DNA from: Dimorphilus gyrociliatus
Taxonomy: Eukaryota > Annelida > Polychaeta > Dinophilidae
NCBI GenBank assembly: GCA_904063045.1
Contig: CAJFCJ010000002.1
Coordinates: 2,537,891-2,601,890, forward strand
Length of the DNA: 64,000 nucleotides
Direction: 5' to 3'
A program made the position numbers and the translations under genes. Below, in pieces: positions 1-13,653 of the stretch. Within the stretch, counting starts at the first letter, position 1, and each line of letters opens with the position of its first letter. Below the pieces are notes generated by a model. That model saw only the letters and a program-made list of their open reading frames with translations, made no database searches and was not told the DNA's origin.

Positions 1-325
1 TGTAATATTTTCCATTTTTAAGTGATTAAGCTTGAATTTGTGGATTAACAAAAGAGGAAAAAGCTTTAAAACCGTCTATTCATTAGTGATGAAAGAAAGT
101 AACAATTTGATATTTCTGGTAAAGTCACAAAAATTTTCTTTAATTAAAAATTTATTCAATAGCTTAATACATTTAATTGAACATGACGGTTGTTTTTCAT
201 TTAAAAATAGTTCATTGAAGTTTTCTTCCTCTTGTATTACTGCTTATGGCAATCAGGTATTAGAATTCGTCAAGAAAAAAATCTGAAAATGTGGCATTAA
301 TACGACAGGAAAGGATCACGAAGTG

Positions 326-1433
326 CTATTGTCTAAATTTCACAACTTCTCTAACTTGTTCTGATGTTTCTTCCTCGTCTAAAGATGCATTACTCTCAAA
401 GTATTCTTCGCATTCTTTCAGTACTTGGCGAACCTCTTCTGAGTTAATATCAACGCTAGTGAATTTTTCTTGTTCATCTTTTAATGCCCTCTCTTCAATT
501 TTCTTTTGCAGTTCTCGTTTCTTAAATTTTTTTAATAATTCTAATGTTGGTTTTATGTCCTCTTCCCGTAATTCCAATGAAGTTGGTTGTAGGTGAAGTG
601 CTTTACTAAACGATCGAATCGCCATAGATACTTCACCTAAATTTAATTGACATCTTCCAAGAGTTTGCCAAGCTAAATACCAATTGGGTTTATATTTTGC
701 AGCTTCCTCAGCACTCTGAATTGCCGGCATTACTTCACCTAAGGCCATGTAGGCCTATTAAAAGTATCTTATTTTCCATTTTCCATCTCATTGTAAATTG
801 AACTTAATAACAAAGTTACCTGGGCTTTCATTTCATGTATTTCTGCAACAGCGGAAACAAGTTGTAACGCTTGATTCCATTTGTCAATAGCTTCCCAGTA
901 TCTGTTTTATTTTTCTCTTAAGGACCTTTCAAGGTGTCATTTTCTTTTTAAATAAAAAAAATATCACCTTTCGTTATCGGCTAAGGTACATCCTTCTCCT
1001 TTTAGACGTTGACATTTCGCTAGGGCGTCTTCAAGTTGTAATGCTGAAAAAAAAATGCTTTTATAGTTTATTTACAAAAAACATCTTTTTATCTTAAATT
1101 GTCTACAATTATAGGATCATTTCCTCTGTGTGAAAGACTCTTTCCTTTTATATCATTTTTATTTAGATTACGGGAAAATGATATCTTTATATGCTATTTC
1201 CTTTAAAATAGAGTAGCTTCTTTCTTTTCTATTCTAACTGGATAAATAACAAAAACGATTTATAAACCTGGCTTCTTCGGTCTCAATGTCAACCAATCTA
1301 TTCCTGTATCTTCGAGATCTTGGATAGTTGTTTCGTTAGCTGAATCGTTTTCAAACTGTTCTTTAATTGAATGGACTACAGTATCTCCCAGCTTCCTCTT
1401 CCATCCAAATTTTACTTTACCAGTATTCGTCAT
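326..1433 (-). CDS. TTC33: TTC33-like tetratricopeptide repeat protein
   Basis: Four exons (1433-1268, 1043-968, 901-820, 754-326) join without a frame break into 250 residues. The N-terminus carries KFGWKRKLG followed by a DWL motif, the signature start of the TTC33 family. TPR helices follow, including a WQTLGRCQLNLGE segment and an AIRSFSKALHLQP segment that align with human TTC33. The C-terminal third is charged and probably coiled coil. TPRs are protein-protein interaction scaffolds, and the cellular role of TTC33 is poorly known. The start at 1433 is chosen because it directly precedes the family N-terminal motif. It lies about 310 bases from the stathmin-like start on the other strand, so the two may share a promoter region. 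Family assignment is firm; function is inferred. Confidence 0.88.
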
Positions 1434-1743
1434 TATATAAACTCTCGTTAATTTTTACGAACTACTAAATAAATCATCTAAAATCTATTTTTAAGAACTA
1501 AATAATGAGGGGCAAGCTACCAGTTGTTTTTTATACATCCAAGGAATATTTTACGCAAAAAGTAATTACAACTGTATAATACAGATGGCATTCAAAACCC
1601 AAAGACTATAGGCTAAAAAAAGCGGCGTCTGATTGGCGTCCCGTATTATAATGCAACAGTCGTCTGACTGTCTATTACAGTGTTGCAGTATTTGGAGAAA
1701 GCTGTTACGATTACTTTTTGGAAGATAAATTTCTCTGGAAACA

Positions 1744-2547
1744 ATGAGCAAACCAATTGTAGGTAAGTAGCATAACTGTTCTAATAGAAAAGAAATAATC
1801 TATAACAAGAGGAGAATAAGAGAAAATTTTAACCATAATTTACGAATTGTTAAACGAAATCAGTATAAAATTATCATACCATTCTGAGGATTACAATGTA
1901 AAGAAACAAACGAAATTCGTTTATATCATTAATCAGCAGCCTTGACTCACAGCGTTAATAAATCATTAATAACTTGTCCTTTAATGCCCTGGTCGGATGG
2001 TCTGATACGCAAAATTCCCAGACATCTGCCATTTGGGCCTACTTTTAGTAATTTTTTTCTCTCAAGCCAAACTATAAGAAATCCAATTTCAATAAATTTC
2101 ACTTTATTTATTCAACTAGATGTTGAAAATGGAAATATCGCATTTGAGGTTATACTTCGGCCCAAAGCGGCTAAACCTCCAGCGGATAAGAGTGGGATAA
2201 CTTGTCGAGTTAAGTCTATGGAAGATATCGACAAGAAGCTACAAGGTGCCGAAGAGAGGAGAAAGGTCTAAAATATCTATATTTCATAGAATAATAATAT
2301 CAACTTTATATAAATATCACCCTAAAAAGACGCTGGTGACTAATTTATGTAAAAAAGACTGGCCATGAATACTATTTATAGAACATTTGTCATTCTTATT
2401 TCATTTAAAGGAAATTAGAGTTTTAGGTTAAAAAGTTAACATAAAAAATAACAATCATTTTTGCAGTCAGTTGAAGCGGAAAAGTTAATGAAATTAGCAA
2501 AAAAGAATGAAAGAGTAGCAGAAGTAAGAGAAAAAGCTAAACGTTAG
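1744..2547 (+). CDS. stathmin-like microtubule-regulating protein
   Basis: The stathmin domain is clear: an AFEVILRPK strand (compare the family's AFELILKPP), then a MEDIDKKLQGAEERRK helix ending at 2265, and after an intron a final exon 2467-2547 with a charged helix (VEAEKLMKLAKKNERVAEV) ending in a stop. Stathmins bind two tubulin dimers and promote microtubule disassembly; this helix is shorter than in vertebrate stathmin. A first exon at 1744-1762 (MSKPIV) joins in frame to an acceptor at 1936. The stretch between about 1960 and 2120 does not look like stathmin and may hold another intron, ending near an AG at about 2121, so the N-terminal half of the model is uncertain. Confidence 0.72.
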
Positions 2548-3015
2548 TAATATATAATAAATAACGATATAAATAGACGACAAATTGATTATCTGATTAT
2601 AAAATGGCGTCTCCTACAGGACAAACGAAAAGTTAAGGGAATGAAAATAGGAAAGAAGGAATTTTTACACGTGGAAAAAATGATAAAAAAAGGAATGAAA
2701 AATGAAAAATAATGAAAACAATTTTCTTTTTTCTGTGGCTTTTACTATTGCAAAATCTATTCGAAAGAGAAGGAATTTTTCTTTCATTTTCTAGTAAAAA
2801 TCTAAATGGACACAAAGAAATTTCGCAGATAATTTTTTTTTGTTTATTTTGCTTTCATTGTTCTTTCTCCTTCTTCTTTTTCTCATTTTCAATATCATTT
2901 TTCATATTTGACTTATGATGAATAAAGAAGAATGTAGAATTTTTTTGTTTGTAAACTATAAATGTCTTTATCTGTTTATTATAACAAAAAAAACATAAAG
3001 ATTCAACTTCATTAA
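2548..3015. other. intergenic, tail-to-tail gap
   Basis: Separates the 3' ends of the stathmin-like and SLC16-like genes. It is AT-rich with T-rich and A-rich runs. Small open frames on both strands around 2633-2918 are low complexity (F/S-rich) and overlap each other, so I read them as 3' untranslated or spacer DNA. Confidence 0.5.
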
Positions 3016-4641
3016 TTATTGCTGCGATGTAGACGGATTATTCATTTCAATATTTTCCACTTTTTCAGGAATCCACCAAGACTTTTTATATTTTCTTAAA
3101 AGCAGACAAAGAGCGTAACAACAGCTTGAAAGAAAGTATGCCAATGACGTTGTATAAAAAATAGGCTTGAAACTTCCGTAATAATCGTATAAAAATCCTA
3201 TAATAAGAATTAGTTAATTAGCGTTTGTTGTTTCAAAGACTAATAATAATAAACAGTCTGTACCTGATAAAGTAGGCCCAATTAAATATCCAACTCCCAT
3301 ACCTAGACGAAATATTGAGAACGTTTCATTTAGATGATATCCATCATGTAGTTCGATGCATGACGATAATAGGACAGCAATAATTGGACCATCAAATATA
3401 CCTAGCGCTGTATAAGTAAATAAACGTAACGGAAACGTTTTCATTTTCATTCAATTAATATTATACATACAAATGGCGTAAATTATAATCGTTGGGAAAT
3501 TATGTGTAAATGAACCCAGGAAATTAACAACACTCAATATGAAAGAGAATATGACATATGCAAGTATAAATTTTCCTTTTAGTTTATCACCAAAGTACGA
3601 TGAAGCCAACCTCGAAAAAAATTCACAAGTAGACATAAGTGTCATACCAAGACTTGCTTTACCTTGGGGTATGCCATTTTTAGTCATATAGTGAACCTGT
3701 TGTTTATAATAAGTTCTCTCTATTGAAAGAAATTACTTTAATAGTTATACTTACTAAGAACATAAACGGCGCTGAATATGCTACACTTTTAAGAAGATTT
3801 GCCATTAACCATATTGAACCAACTATCAGTCTTGTGGATACTTTAAGTTTCATACCAGATGTTTTCGCATCTTCTTCATGTTCAATAATACTTTTTTTCT
3901 CTTCTTCATCTGAATCTTCATTATTTTGTACGTCTGAAACTTCTACCATAAGTAGGCTTGTAGGTGCAATAACAACAATTGCTATTATAGCATTGGCAGC
4001 AAATGCAGTATTCCATCCGTAGTTTGCTATGAAGTAATAAGTTATAGGGTTGAATATCAACGATCCAAGAGGAAATCCACAGGTCATAAGACTTGTAGCC
4101 ACGACATGTCTTTTGTGATGAAAGGGAAAGTAATCATTGCAGAGAAAAAAATGAGGATTTGTTAAAATAGCCATTGATGAGCCAAAAAGAACGCCAAAGA
4201 AGATCATCACCCACCAAAGGTTACTTACTGCTCCAGTAAATGCTAAAGTGACTGATGCAAAACTTATGGTAACCAACAATGATTTCCTAGTTCGTAGTCT
4301 GTCAGTTAAAAATGTCGAAAACGGAGCCATAGAAAAAGCAAAGAATAAAGATAATGAACTGATTAAACCTATAGTGAAATATTTTTCAGTAATTTGTATT
4401 TTTATTTAATTGAATAACGCTTACCTAAAGAAGTTTCATTGTTCGTTATCGAACCTTTAAGAACTGGAATAAATTCTCCAAATGATAATAAAATACCAAA
4501 GCCAATAGAAAAATGAACAACGCTAATCATACTTAGCAATATGCCTCGAGAATCTTTATCTCTCCATTTTCTTTTAATAAAATCGAAAATTATATTATTT
4601 ATCGTCATCGCTACGATTGTTCCCTTTCTAGTAATTTTCAA
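3016..4641 (-). CDS. monocarboxylate transporter-like (SLC16/MFS) protein
   Basis: About five exons give a 12-helix major facilitator protein. Exon 1 (from 4641) holds TM1 (SIGFGILLSFGEFIPVL), exon 2 holds LTDRLRTRKS, the loop 2-3 motif of MCTs, then TM3-6 and an acidic central loop (NNEDSDEEEKK), the usual long cytoplasmic loop between TM6 and TM7. Later exons encode TM7-12, and the last ends in a short tail with stop at 3016. Splice joins are GT-AG; one joins YAI to SLGIFDGP across 3411-3472. SLC16 proteins move monocarboxylates or related solutes, often with protons; the substrate cannot be told here. The exact start is uncertain, since a methionine at about 4608 is also possible. Confidence 0.75.
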
Positions 4642-5384
4642 GTAACTTTTTTCACGAGAAGATTCAGAGTTTCATGAAAATTTCAAATCAGGATCAATTC
4701 ATAAAACTGTATAAATAGCCTTAAAAAATTACAAACCAGTACACTGACTTTCACAGTCTTTGATACACATGATTTAAAGTTCACACTTGCTCACCATATA
4801 AAAGACTGGCCCTTTTGATAGAAACCGGTAGTTCCTCTTTATTGAATAGCAAAAGATGAATTCAGGCGTACCATGTCTGGTTGTATTCAAAGGGCATTCA
4901 AACGTACTGTCAAAGCTGAGCATATTAATATAGTTTTTAAGGCCAATGAATACAGGAGAATAATATAAAAATATTGTCATTTATACCCATATTTCATAAT
5001 CAAACTGTTTATTTCAATAAACATACAATAGAGATAACTTTAAATACAATATACAATATTTTACTATCATTGTTTATGCAACTTTTTCCCTTATTATTTA
5101 TCTTAATACAATAAAAGTTATAGATGTTTCACAAATATCCTATTTTTTCCAGTAAGTTTTTCTTTGCCCATACTTGTATTATAATCATTAGATTACTCAA
5201 TAAAAAATAGCGTAAATGTATACAACCTCTCTTATTTAATGAAAGTGCAAACAAAAACAACTTAGCTTTCTTTTTTTAATTAAATAGGAAGAAAAACAGA
5301 AATTCTGTCAACACCTCCAACAAACATTCTGTTGATATTAGAACAATTTTTAACATATTTTTTAACTGAGTTCAATAGGAGTAA
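4642..5384. other. intergenic between SLC16-like start and ECM29 3' end
   Basis: Upstream region of the SLC16-like gene and the 3' flank of ECM29. AT-rich. A 68-codon minus-strand open frame at 4774-4980 has no recognisable domain and no convincing splice partner, so I do not call it a gene. Confidence 0.45.
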
Positions 5385-8300
5385 TCATTTTTTAAAGTCC
5401 ACTAAAGTGTTCCATATAACTGTACTGTCTTTGGTAGCGACCGTAGATTGTCTAAATTTCTCGATATCTTCATTACTTAGGTGAGAGTCTGTAGCTTTTT
5501 TAATCTGCATAATCTCTTCTTCGTTCAAATCTAAAATGTTATATATACATATAATATATTGTTGAATCAAATATTGTTAATCAAGCTATTCACCTTTTAC
5601 GCGCTGAAGCATAGAACCTAGAGCCTCAAATGCAGTCATTTTTATATTGAAGTTATCTGATTGTCCATATTGACAAAATTTCGGTATGAGATTTTTGACA
5701 AATGATATATCTGTTTTCGCAGATTTTTCAACAATACGGGCTAGAGTTCTTAGCGCTGCTATTTCTAGTTTTGAAGAAGTCATCTTAGTCGATGCAGCCA
5801 ATTTAAAGAGTGATTCAGTTACTTTAGTGAACATTTTCTCTGGATAAGGAGATAAACGTTATTTGTTTATCAATTCAATATAATTAAATATACCTTGAAA
5901 TTCTAAATCTGTTTGCCATGATAAGACAACGACAAGGAGACAAGTGTTTATATGTTGATACCAGTCTTTTTCGGCACATGTCTCAAAAAGTTCTTGAATC
6001 TCAAAAGTTTTATCTGGATTCAGAATGTCTTCAACTATCGACCAAATATCACAAAACAAATTTAAATTATTCTTAGCATTTAGGGCTGCTAAAGATGATA
6101 AAGCAGCAGACTGATAATCTGTATATTTCATCTTTTTGCTCTCCTTTAATAAGGCAGCTGAAGCCTGAGGTATGAATTTAAAGATATGTCACTGTTAATA
6201 AAACGGCTGATTATATCAAATACCTGCTTAATACATTCAATTGCCTCTACTTTTTTCTCGAGTGGGTCATAGCTAGCGCATATAGACCCAATAGCATTTA
6301 TGACTTCAATCTTTCCAGTCCAATAGCTTTGCTTAAGCATTTCAATCATTGTTTGTAACAGATCTCGGTGCCTTTCGTCATCCAGCATTTCTTTGCCGAT
6401 AAAGTCAGTCATAGCTGATATGGTTAATGCTCCTTGCTTCCTTAAAGTCCAACTATTGGATATTAGGGCAATTTTTGCGAGGCTTGTTAGTTCATTACTA
6501 TACAGACGTAAAGCACTTTCAGATGCTGGAAAAAGATGTGTACTTGTTTAATTAGGTTAGTATGAGAATATATATTAGTAACATACAAGAAGTAAATTCT
6601 GTCCACGTCTCCTGCCATATAGTATGTCTTTGAGCAATGGCCCTTTCCTGTGCTTCAGTTTCGCCACTCTTTGCTAATTCCCTACCGCGTTGACGTGTTC
6701 CTTGCATGGCAAAATATATCAAAGGTAGCATAAGAGAAAGGTATTGAGAAAATAGGCTTGGAGAATATTTCGACCACGCATTAATTATCTCACAAACATC
6801 TTGTCGAACGTCGTTTTTGGTAGCTTCGTCGTTATCAGCAGTTAAATAAGCGTTAATAAGAGTTTTCTCACACATCTTTTGAACGAGAATAGGGGTGGCC
6901 ACCTAAAAAAATTAAAAGCTTTTCTTAAAAGATCGATCAGATTGTTGTTTAACAACAGGAAAGTACTTACTCTAACGAGGTGACCCACAGCAGATGCATA
7001 TGATCTTCTTATTATAGCTTGCTTTTCCTTTTGATTGGATTTGTGAATAGCTGCTCTTAGAAGAGTATCTAAAATTTTTCAAATTTACATCAATTGTTGA
7101 AAATGAGTATGTTATAGTTTTCACCTCCATGAGGTCTAATTTCCTCCGCCTTGTGTACTACTAAAGTAGTCAATAAGTTTGCGCAACCAATCTAGAATAA
7201 AAATCTTCATGAAAAGATCATAAAAACTTAATACATTAGATACGAACATGAGTTCCTAAGCCAACTCCTCGCTTCATTAAATCCACCAATTTTGGAACTA
7301 ATTTTTCTGCTGTAGAACAATCAATGTGCTTTACACACTTTTTAACAACCTGCATAGCTGTAGAAGTCTTAGAGGCTGAGGCCCGAGCAGTTTCAAGCTG
7401 GTCGATCAAGATGTTTAATCATTTCTTATTACTAAAGGTGGCCACCTTACCTTATCTTTTAGTTCTGCATCATTCGCTAACCAGTTTGATAGATAATTCA
7501 ACTTTGCTGGTTCAAGAGTACTCAAGCATTCGAGCATTGTGATTATTATGTCAGGTATGTAATCACGAACATGTACAGTTATTTCTAGATGCATCAGAGT
7601 TTTCAAGCTGATAAAGCATAACAATGTACTCTAATAGTTATATAAAAATTAGATTACTCACCATACAATCCTTACTGTTTCACATCGGCTCTCTACCTCA
7701 TCCAAGAACACTGGAATTACCTGACTGCAAGCCTTCGCAGGATATCGTCCGTAATTTGGATCACATAATTTTATTGTAATCCGACTTAGAGTATTACAGG
7801 TTTTCTCTGCCGCCTGTTAGGGTTTTGCAAAATAAAAGAATTTACAAAAATTATTTAAAAGTTTTTAAACAAACCAGTCGAACAGATTCTTTCATATCAT
7901 CTACAACCTTCAAAATGGTTTTCCATAAAGGAACCAAAAAGGTTAGTTCGTTGTTCATATCACAAACTCTCAAAAGTTCGTTCAGAGCAAGGCAAGATGA
8001 CTCTCTAACTCTCCACAACTGGGACATCATACTTTTATTCAACTCTAATAATATCTTCAAAAAGTGTTCAGGAACACTCTTATGACCGTCTGGCACCAAA
8101 GCGTTCCAAATAGAAGACATAGCTGCTTGGACTTTTGGGTTTGGATCAAACTGATATCGGTAGAGTTTTGGTATAATGATATCTAGATGGGGGGCAAGCT
8201 GGTCACTAGCATTTGAGGCAATAGACTTAAAACCAATCGCTGCACCCTGCATTATAAAGGGAGGTTTAATGACACAATGAATAAATTGGGAATAAAGTCG

Positions 8301-11300
8301 CTGACTTTCATAGAATTCCAAACGGCTTGATGATTAGCCAAATGTAAAAATTTGTAAACTAAATCAGGTTGATTTAGGTCATTTGCAATCGAACAAAGTT
8401 CTCTGTAAGTTGACAAATTCTGTCCATCTGGAGTCTGACCTAGAGCACCTTCCTCAAACAGTTTTGTATCTGGAGTTAGTTCTTGTTTATGCCTGCAAAT
8501 TATATAACATTTAATGACTATATTTCTTTTCCTTGGTGGTGATCCCATTCCACTAAATCCTCAGTTCATTTTAGTTAAATTATGATATATTAATTTCATT
8601 TACTGAAAACCTACTTTTTTTTGCCCATTAATGCATCCACAAGAGTTGATACCATCTTGTTCTGATCGCTAGTAGGACTTCTCTCAAAAACAATTGACAG
8701 AGCCTGAGAAGCTAGACCTTGGGTTAATTCTGAAAGATGTTAATATTTAGTAATTGTGATAATTTAGTGATATTTGTCTGATACCATCTCTGTCTACTAA
8801 AAGTTTAATGAAAGCATTTTGAATTTCTGGTAATCGAGATAAAATTCCGGGATGAAATGAAGAACAATATCTTAAAACTGAGTGGAGCCAAATGCATCCA
8901 GCCTGACGAATATGAGGATTCTGGCTATTAAATAGTACTGTGATTAATTCGGTCATTATCTTTCCAATTCGATCATCATCCTGTCAACACATTGCATAAG
9001 TAAATATGTTTTTTTAAATATAAATACAACGCTTAGATTGTTCAATGTTTCTTTTGTTTCTTTTTCGTAAGTATCATCGTCTTTTTGGAGCAGATAATTT
9101 TTTGAAAAAGATAATCTGCCCAGTCCCACATCAATTAGGGCTCTTCCAATTGTTATATGAAGGTTCAGCTGCCTTGGTCCAGCACTGTTCAAGAGTTCCT
9201 TCAGGATCTATCGTAGACAAAAGAACAATTATACTCAATTTGATTTCGAAGTGCAACTTACTTTGTCTCTAAATGGAAACCTTTCTTCACCGACGCACAA
9301 ACGACCAACGGCTATTGCAGCATGCTCTCTTAACTAATTTTGAAAGTATAGGTGAAATATGTAAAGAATTTGTAATAGAAAAAAGACATCACCTTGCCGT
9401 TCACGTTGGTTGCCGCAATCATTTCTAAGAGTTTGTTGACCAATCGCTCTTTAGTCACGCTACCACCATTTTTTTCAGGTAAAGGTAGCGCGTATGACAA
9501 ACCTATACTACCAATAGCATCACATAAAGCACAAACTAAATTCATGGTTGCTCCAGTGCATTTTTGTTCGCATTTTACGAGCTCTTCACCTAAAAATTAC
9601 ATAAAGATTAAATAATGAGCTTCAAGACAATTAATAATGTAGTTCATACATAATAACACAATCACTTCATTGATTTTATTTGAGATCATGTCTTCATTTT
9701 TTTTGTCTATTTTCCTACGCTTTGTTCCTTCACAAGAATCTACCTGAATCATTAGTTGACTAATGATTTCACCTAAAGCCCAAACATAACCTTGAGATGC
9801 TTTAAACTGAAAAATAAATTAAAATTTTAATTCTGAACCAGTAAGTTGATTTCGGTCTGCTTTAATGAAATATTAAGTAACAACTTTAAACTCACATCCG
9901 ACTTAACGTGACTAGAGAACAAATTTATTATTGAGTTGATGTCACTACTTTTCCAACAGTTCTTTGCTAAAATACTAACAAGACGCCCACATTCTTTCTT
10001 AACTTCATAACTTTCATTCTTTATTAAATGATTTATGCGGGAGGACAACTTTGAAGAATTAGAATCATTATAGTATTGTGGACAAAACGCCATTAATTCC
10101 ATCAAGTAATAAATACATTCTCGATCTGTGTGAAATACAAGATGATCATCTGATTAATACTCAAGAGAACCTTATTAACCGTTAGATAATTGGACTGCCT
10201 GTGAAAGAAGGTTGTACCAGGTTTTGAATATTTCTGTTCGAGTTTTATCATTAGATGCTTTAATAACATAATCACGAACAGTCAAATCCAAATTTAAGTC
10301 TTTTGCTCGGTTACTAGAATCTCGATCCATGTTAAGAAATGTGTCATTTTTTATAGTGCATGTTTTCTTACTGGTATCTTGCAAGCACTTATATAGATAA
10401 TGAATAATCTGTAAAGATATTTAAAGGAAATATAAAACAGCTAAGAATAAATAATTCGAAGGTAAACCTTTATTAAAGTTTCCATTGAATACTTTTTCGG
10501 GTCAAGTGTTTTGTCTTTATTTTCAGACAACTATATAAAATGAAATTTATAAATGATTCAATTTGAAATACACAAATTAACCTTCTCAACGGTGTATTCC
10601 AACATATCCTCGAATACTGGAAATTTAGTATTTCCGTCTTCCAATGCGGTATTTAAATATTTATCGGCGGCTTGAGTTATAGATGATTTTCTTAAAATTA
10701 GAGATGAGTTGTAAAAGTTGTTAATTATTAAAAACTAAACTTACTTATCAGCTGCGGCTAATAGTAAGACAAATCGTGTTGGTATGTGATCTGAAGGAAA
10801 GGCCTGTTCAGCGTAATGAACAGCAGCATGCCGTAGCAAATCTTGCTTTTGACCTATATAATGAAGCAATAAACACTGAAGAAATTCCAACCGCTCTTTT
10901 CGAAGATTTTTGAATGAAGCAACCATAGTTATCAAAGCTTGGTACACACTCATTTGTAATTCTTTATCTCCCTAACGTAAAATAAAAAATAAAATTATTA
11001 CCAACAAATTATATACTTTGTTTGATAGAATACCTTTTCGAGATGTAATATATCAAACCAAGATTTAAAATCATCAAAGTATTTCTCAACCAAGTGAGGA
11101 AGCCTTTGACAAACTTTCCCTAAAACTTCATAAATCATACCTAAACTTTTCGGATCCTGTAAATAAATAATTATAGTTATTTTCAAGGGATAAATTTTAA
11201 ATAGTATAAAGCTTACCACAGTCTCATTTTTTCGAAATTTCATCATATGTTCCATTAGAAGCGGTCCCAATCCTTCGAATACTTTATCTGAGGTCCTGTT

Positions 11301-13380
11301 TGAAAAAAGCTTTAGCATCGAAGATATCTAAGTGTAGTAATATTTACCTCAGAGTTATAGAGTGAATAAATTTTACTAGTAAGTTCACTAATTTCTGATT
11401 AGGAGGAACTCTCTTGTCGTAAAGAGTTGGAAAGATTATCTAAAAAAAAGCAATTTAGTATTCTATTTTTTCTGAATCGTTGGATATTATATTACTTGTA
11501 TAGCCAGGCTAACAGATGTTGGAATGTAGGTTGATCTTGTAAAGAGTGGTAACAATTTCATTTTTAATCGAATATCAGCTGGCATTGTTAGATCATCTTC
11601 TTTCAATTTCCCCTGTGAATGTTTATTTTGAAAATCGTTTTGGTAAGATTTAGCTAATTTGTTAAATTTTTCTATTCACCTCTAACGTTGCCTTCTTTTG
11701 TCCACAAGTACCATTTAGCAAAATAACTAATTCATTCATAACCGTTTTATTATTCCACATTTCTTCACTGAAGGGAAAAAAAATATTTTGCAATTGTTTT
11801 TAATATCAATCAAATATTAATTCATACTCTGCTCTTCTCTTTAACTCCAAATCGGCAGTTGTAGCAACACTATGTCTCGTATCAGCTGATGCTATAACTA
11901 ACGGTACGATAACATCTACTTCATTTAATACATCAGAACTTAAAATGTGAACCGCTGCTTTCTTCCACTAATTAAAAAAATTGCTTTAGTTTTAAGTAAT
12001 TGTATGAAATTTTTTACCTGTTCTAAGTTTTCTGCGCTGGGAGCAACAGTTCCACAAGTACTTTTCAATGAATTTTTACTCATTCCACATGGTGAGAAAA
12101 GGGTCGATTTCTCAATGACTTCTTTGCTACCGGTGGTTGTATTTGGTTTAGGCTTGAATGGCAATGATAATCTACACAAAATGGAACAATAAAATTTTAT
12201 ATTATAAATTGTCAATAGCCTTATTAGTTCTAACCCGTAGGGAAGTAGTAAGACGTTTTTTAACTGATTTCTAAGTAAACGTTTACAACGGTCCGAGAGT
12301 GATTTCAGTAGATTACAAGTCTCTTTGTCATTATCAAGTCTTAAATGAATCAAAGATGGTGTTATAAGCTGAAGTACACTGCAAGAAAATATCCATTAAT
12401 CAAGTTCTTTCACTACCTATCACAAAAAAATTACTTGTCTTGAATATGCTGCACTTTCCCTTCATTTATTCCGGCATTCAAAAGTTTTGGTATACAACGA
12501 ACTTGAGTTTGTATGTCCTCTCTACTCAATCCCAATTTGATAAAGACGAGAGAAAAATTCTGTATTTGTAACAAATACTCTTAAGAAAAGTGTCTTGCTG
12601 GAAACTCATGAGCAACCTACCATACTATAAGATGTTGAATCATTAAAAATTTGAATCATTTCGTCAATAGGTAATTTCACTTTGTCATCAGCTTCTATAC
12701 GCCTCTTTATATGCACGAATAGTTCCAATATCTAAGAAAAGGAGATGGCTCACTTGTTAAATAATTTAGCGATAGTGTTCCACGAAAATATAGAACATTT
12801 TACAAAAACTAATCCAATAAATGACAATTATTTGCATAATTATTGTAAGAGGGTAGGCTCATCATCCTAGACAATTTAATCTGGAGTATGTTTTCTATTA
12901 CAATTGAATTTTATAGGATTTAAAAATGGAATCTGCTTTAAGCGATTAACAATTTTTTCATTGTTCGTAAGTTTCAGACTTATCTATAGACAAAACTTGA
13001 TCTTACCGTTTTCCTGACTTTTTCTGAGCTCATAGCCTTCAACAAATAGCACAAATATTGTTTCAGGCATTGTTCAAGTTCTTGACTTTTATCTGTATGG
13101 ACTAGTTTGAAAAATATTTTGTCCACCTCTTCCGAAGTTGCTGAAAGTAAAAACGATAAACCATGAATCAGACAAATCACCTAATATCGTCACAGTTCCG
13201 AAGTCTGAACGGATATATAAAACTTAAATTTGAAGGTTATAAATAATTATGAGATATTAAGTTATTTAAAGTTATGGTTTGATAATAACTACAAAAAAGA
13301 AAATATTAAAAAACTAAATTTCAAGAGTAAAGGAAAACTAAAAAGTTCTTACGTTGCGAGGCAGTTTCTTCCGTATCCAT
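5385..13380 (-). CDS. ECM29: proteasome adapter and scaffold protein ECM29
   Basis: A HEAT-repeat protein spread over about 30 short exons with introns of roughly 50-100 bases. It starts MDTEETASQ at 13380, with the next exon at 13140. The N-terminal [11 protein letters not shown] block, the [13 protein letters not shown]-like block (about 11870) and the [16 protein letters not shown]...[16 protein letters not shown] block (8450-8100) match vertebrate ECM29 (KIAA0368) closely. It ends at 5385. ECM29 binds the 26S proteasome, tethers it to endosomal, ER and motor compartments, and acts in proteasome quality control under stress. The start is 273 bases from the NEK8 start on the opposite strand. 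All splice joins that I checked at the 5' end keep frame (exons 1-8). Identification is firm; a few internal exon edges are approximate. Confidence 0.93.
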
Positions 13381-13653
13381 TTTGGATTACTGTTCTGACG
13401 AGGTAACCCGAACGATGTCTCTTTGCTCGGAAAGCTGGTTATGATTGGAATGTTTTACTGAGCGATAATGGCAGTTTGTGTCTAAGTTATGTTTTTTTTA
13501 AAACTTGTTCATTTCATGTTGAAGAGAGATGAACATTGACATATGTTTGGAAGATGTTATTGCTTTCAACAGCAAAATCAAATGCTTATTAGTGATTTGA
13601 ACATATCTTAATTATATTTAATGCAAAAGTATAAGGCAGATCACGTATGCTTA
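13381..13653. promoter_or_regulatory. ECM29/NEK8 divergent intergenic region
   Basis: Only 273 bases separate the two initiation codons, so both promoters and 5' leaders must lie here. An in-frame upstream ATG for NEK8 at 13621 falls inside it. I see no obvious TATA element placed for either gene. Confidence 0.45.

Noticed and set aside
4774-4980. 68-codon minus-strand open frame upstream of the SLC16-like gene
   Set aside because: Could be a 5' exon, but the sequence does not resemble an SLC16 N-terminus and no good donor joins it in frame.
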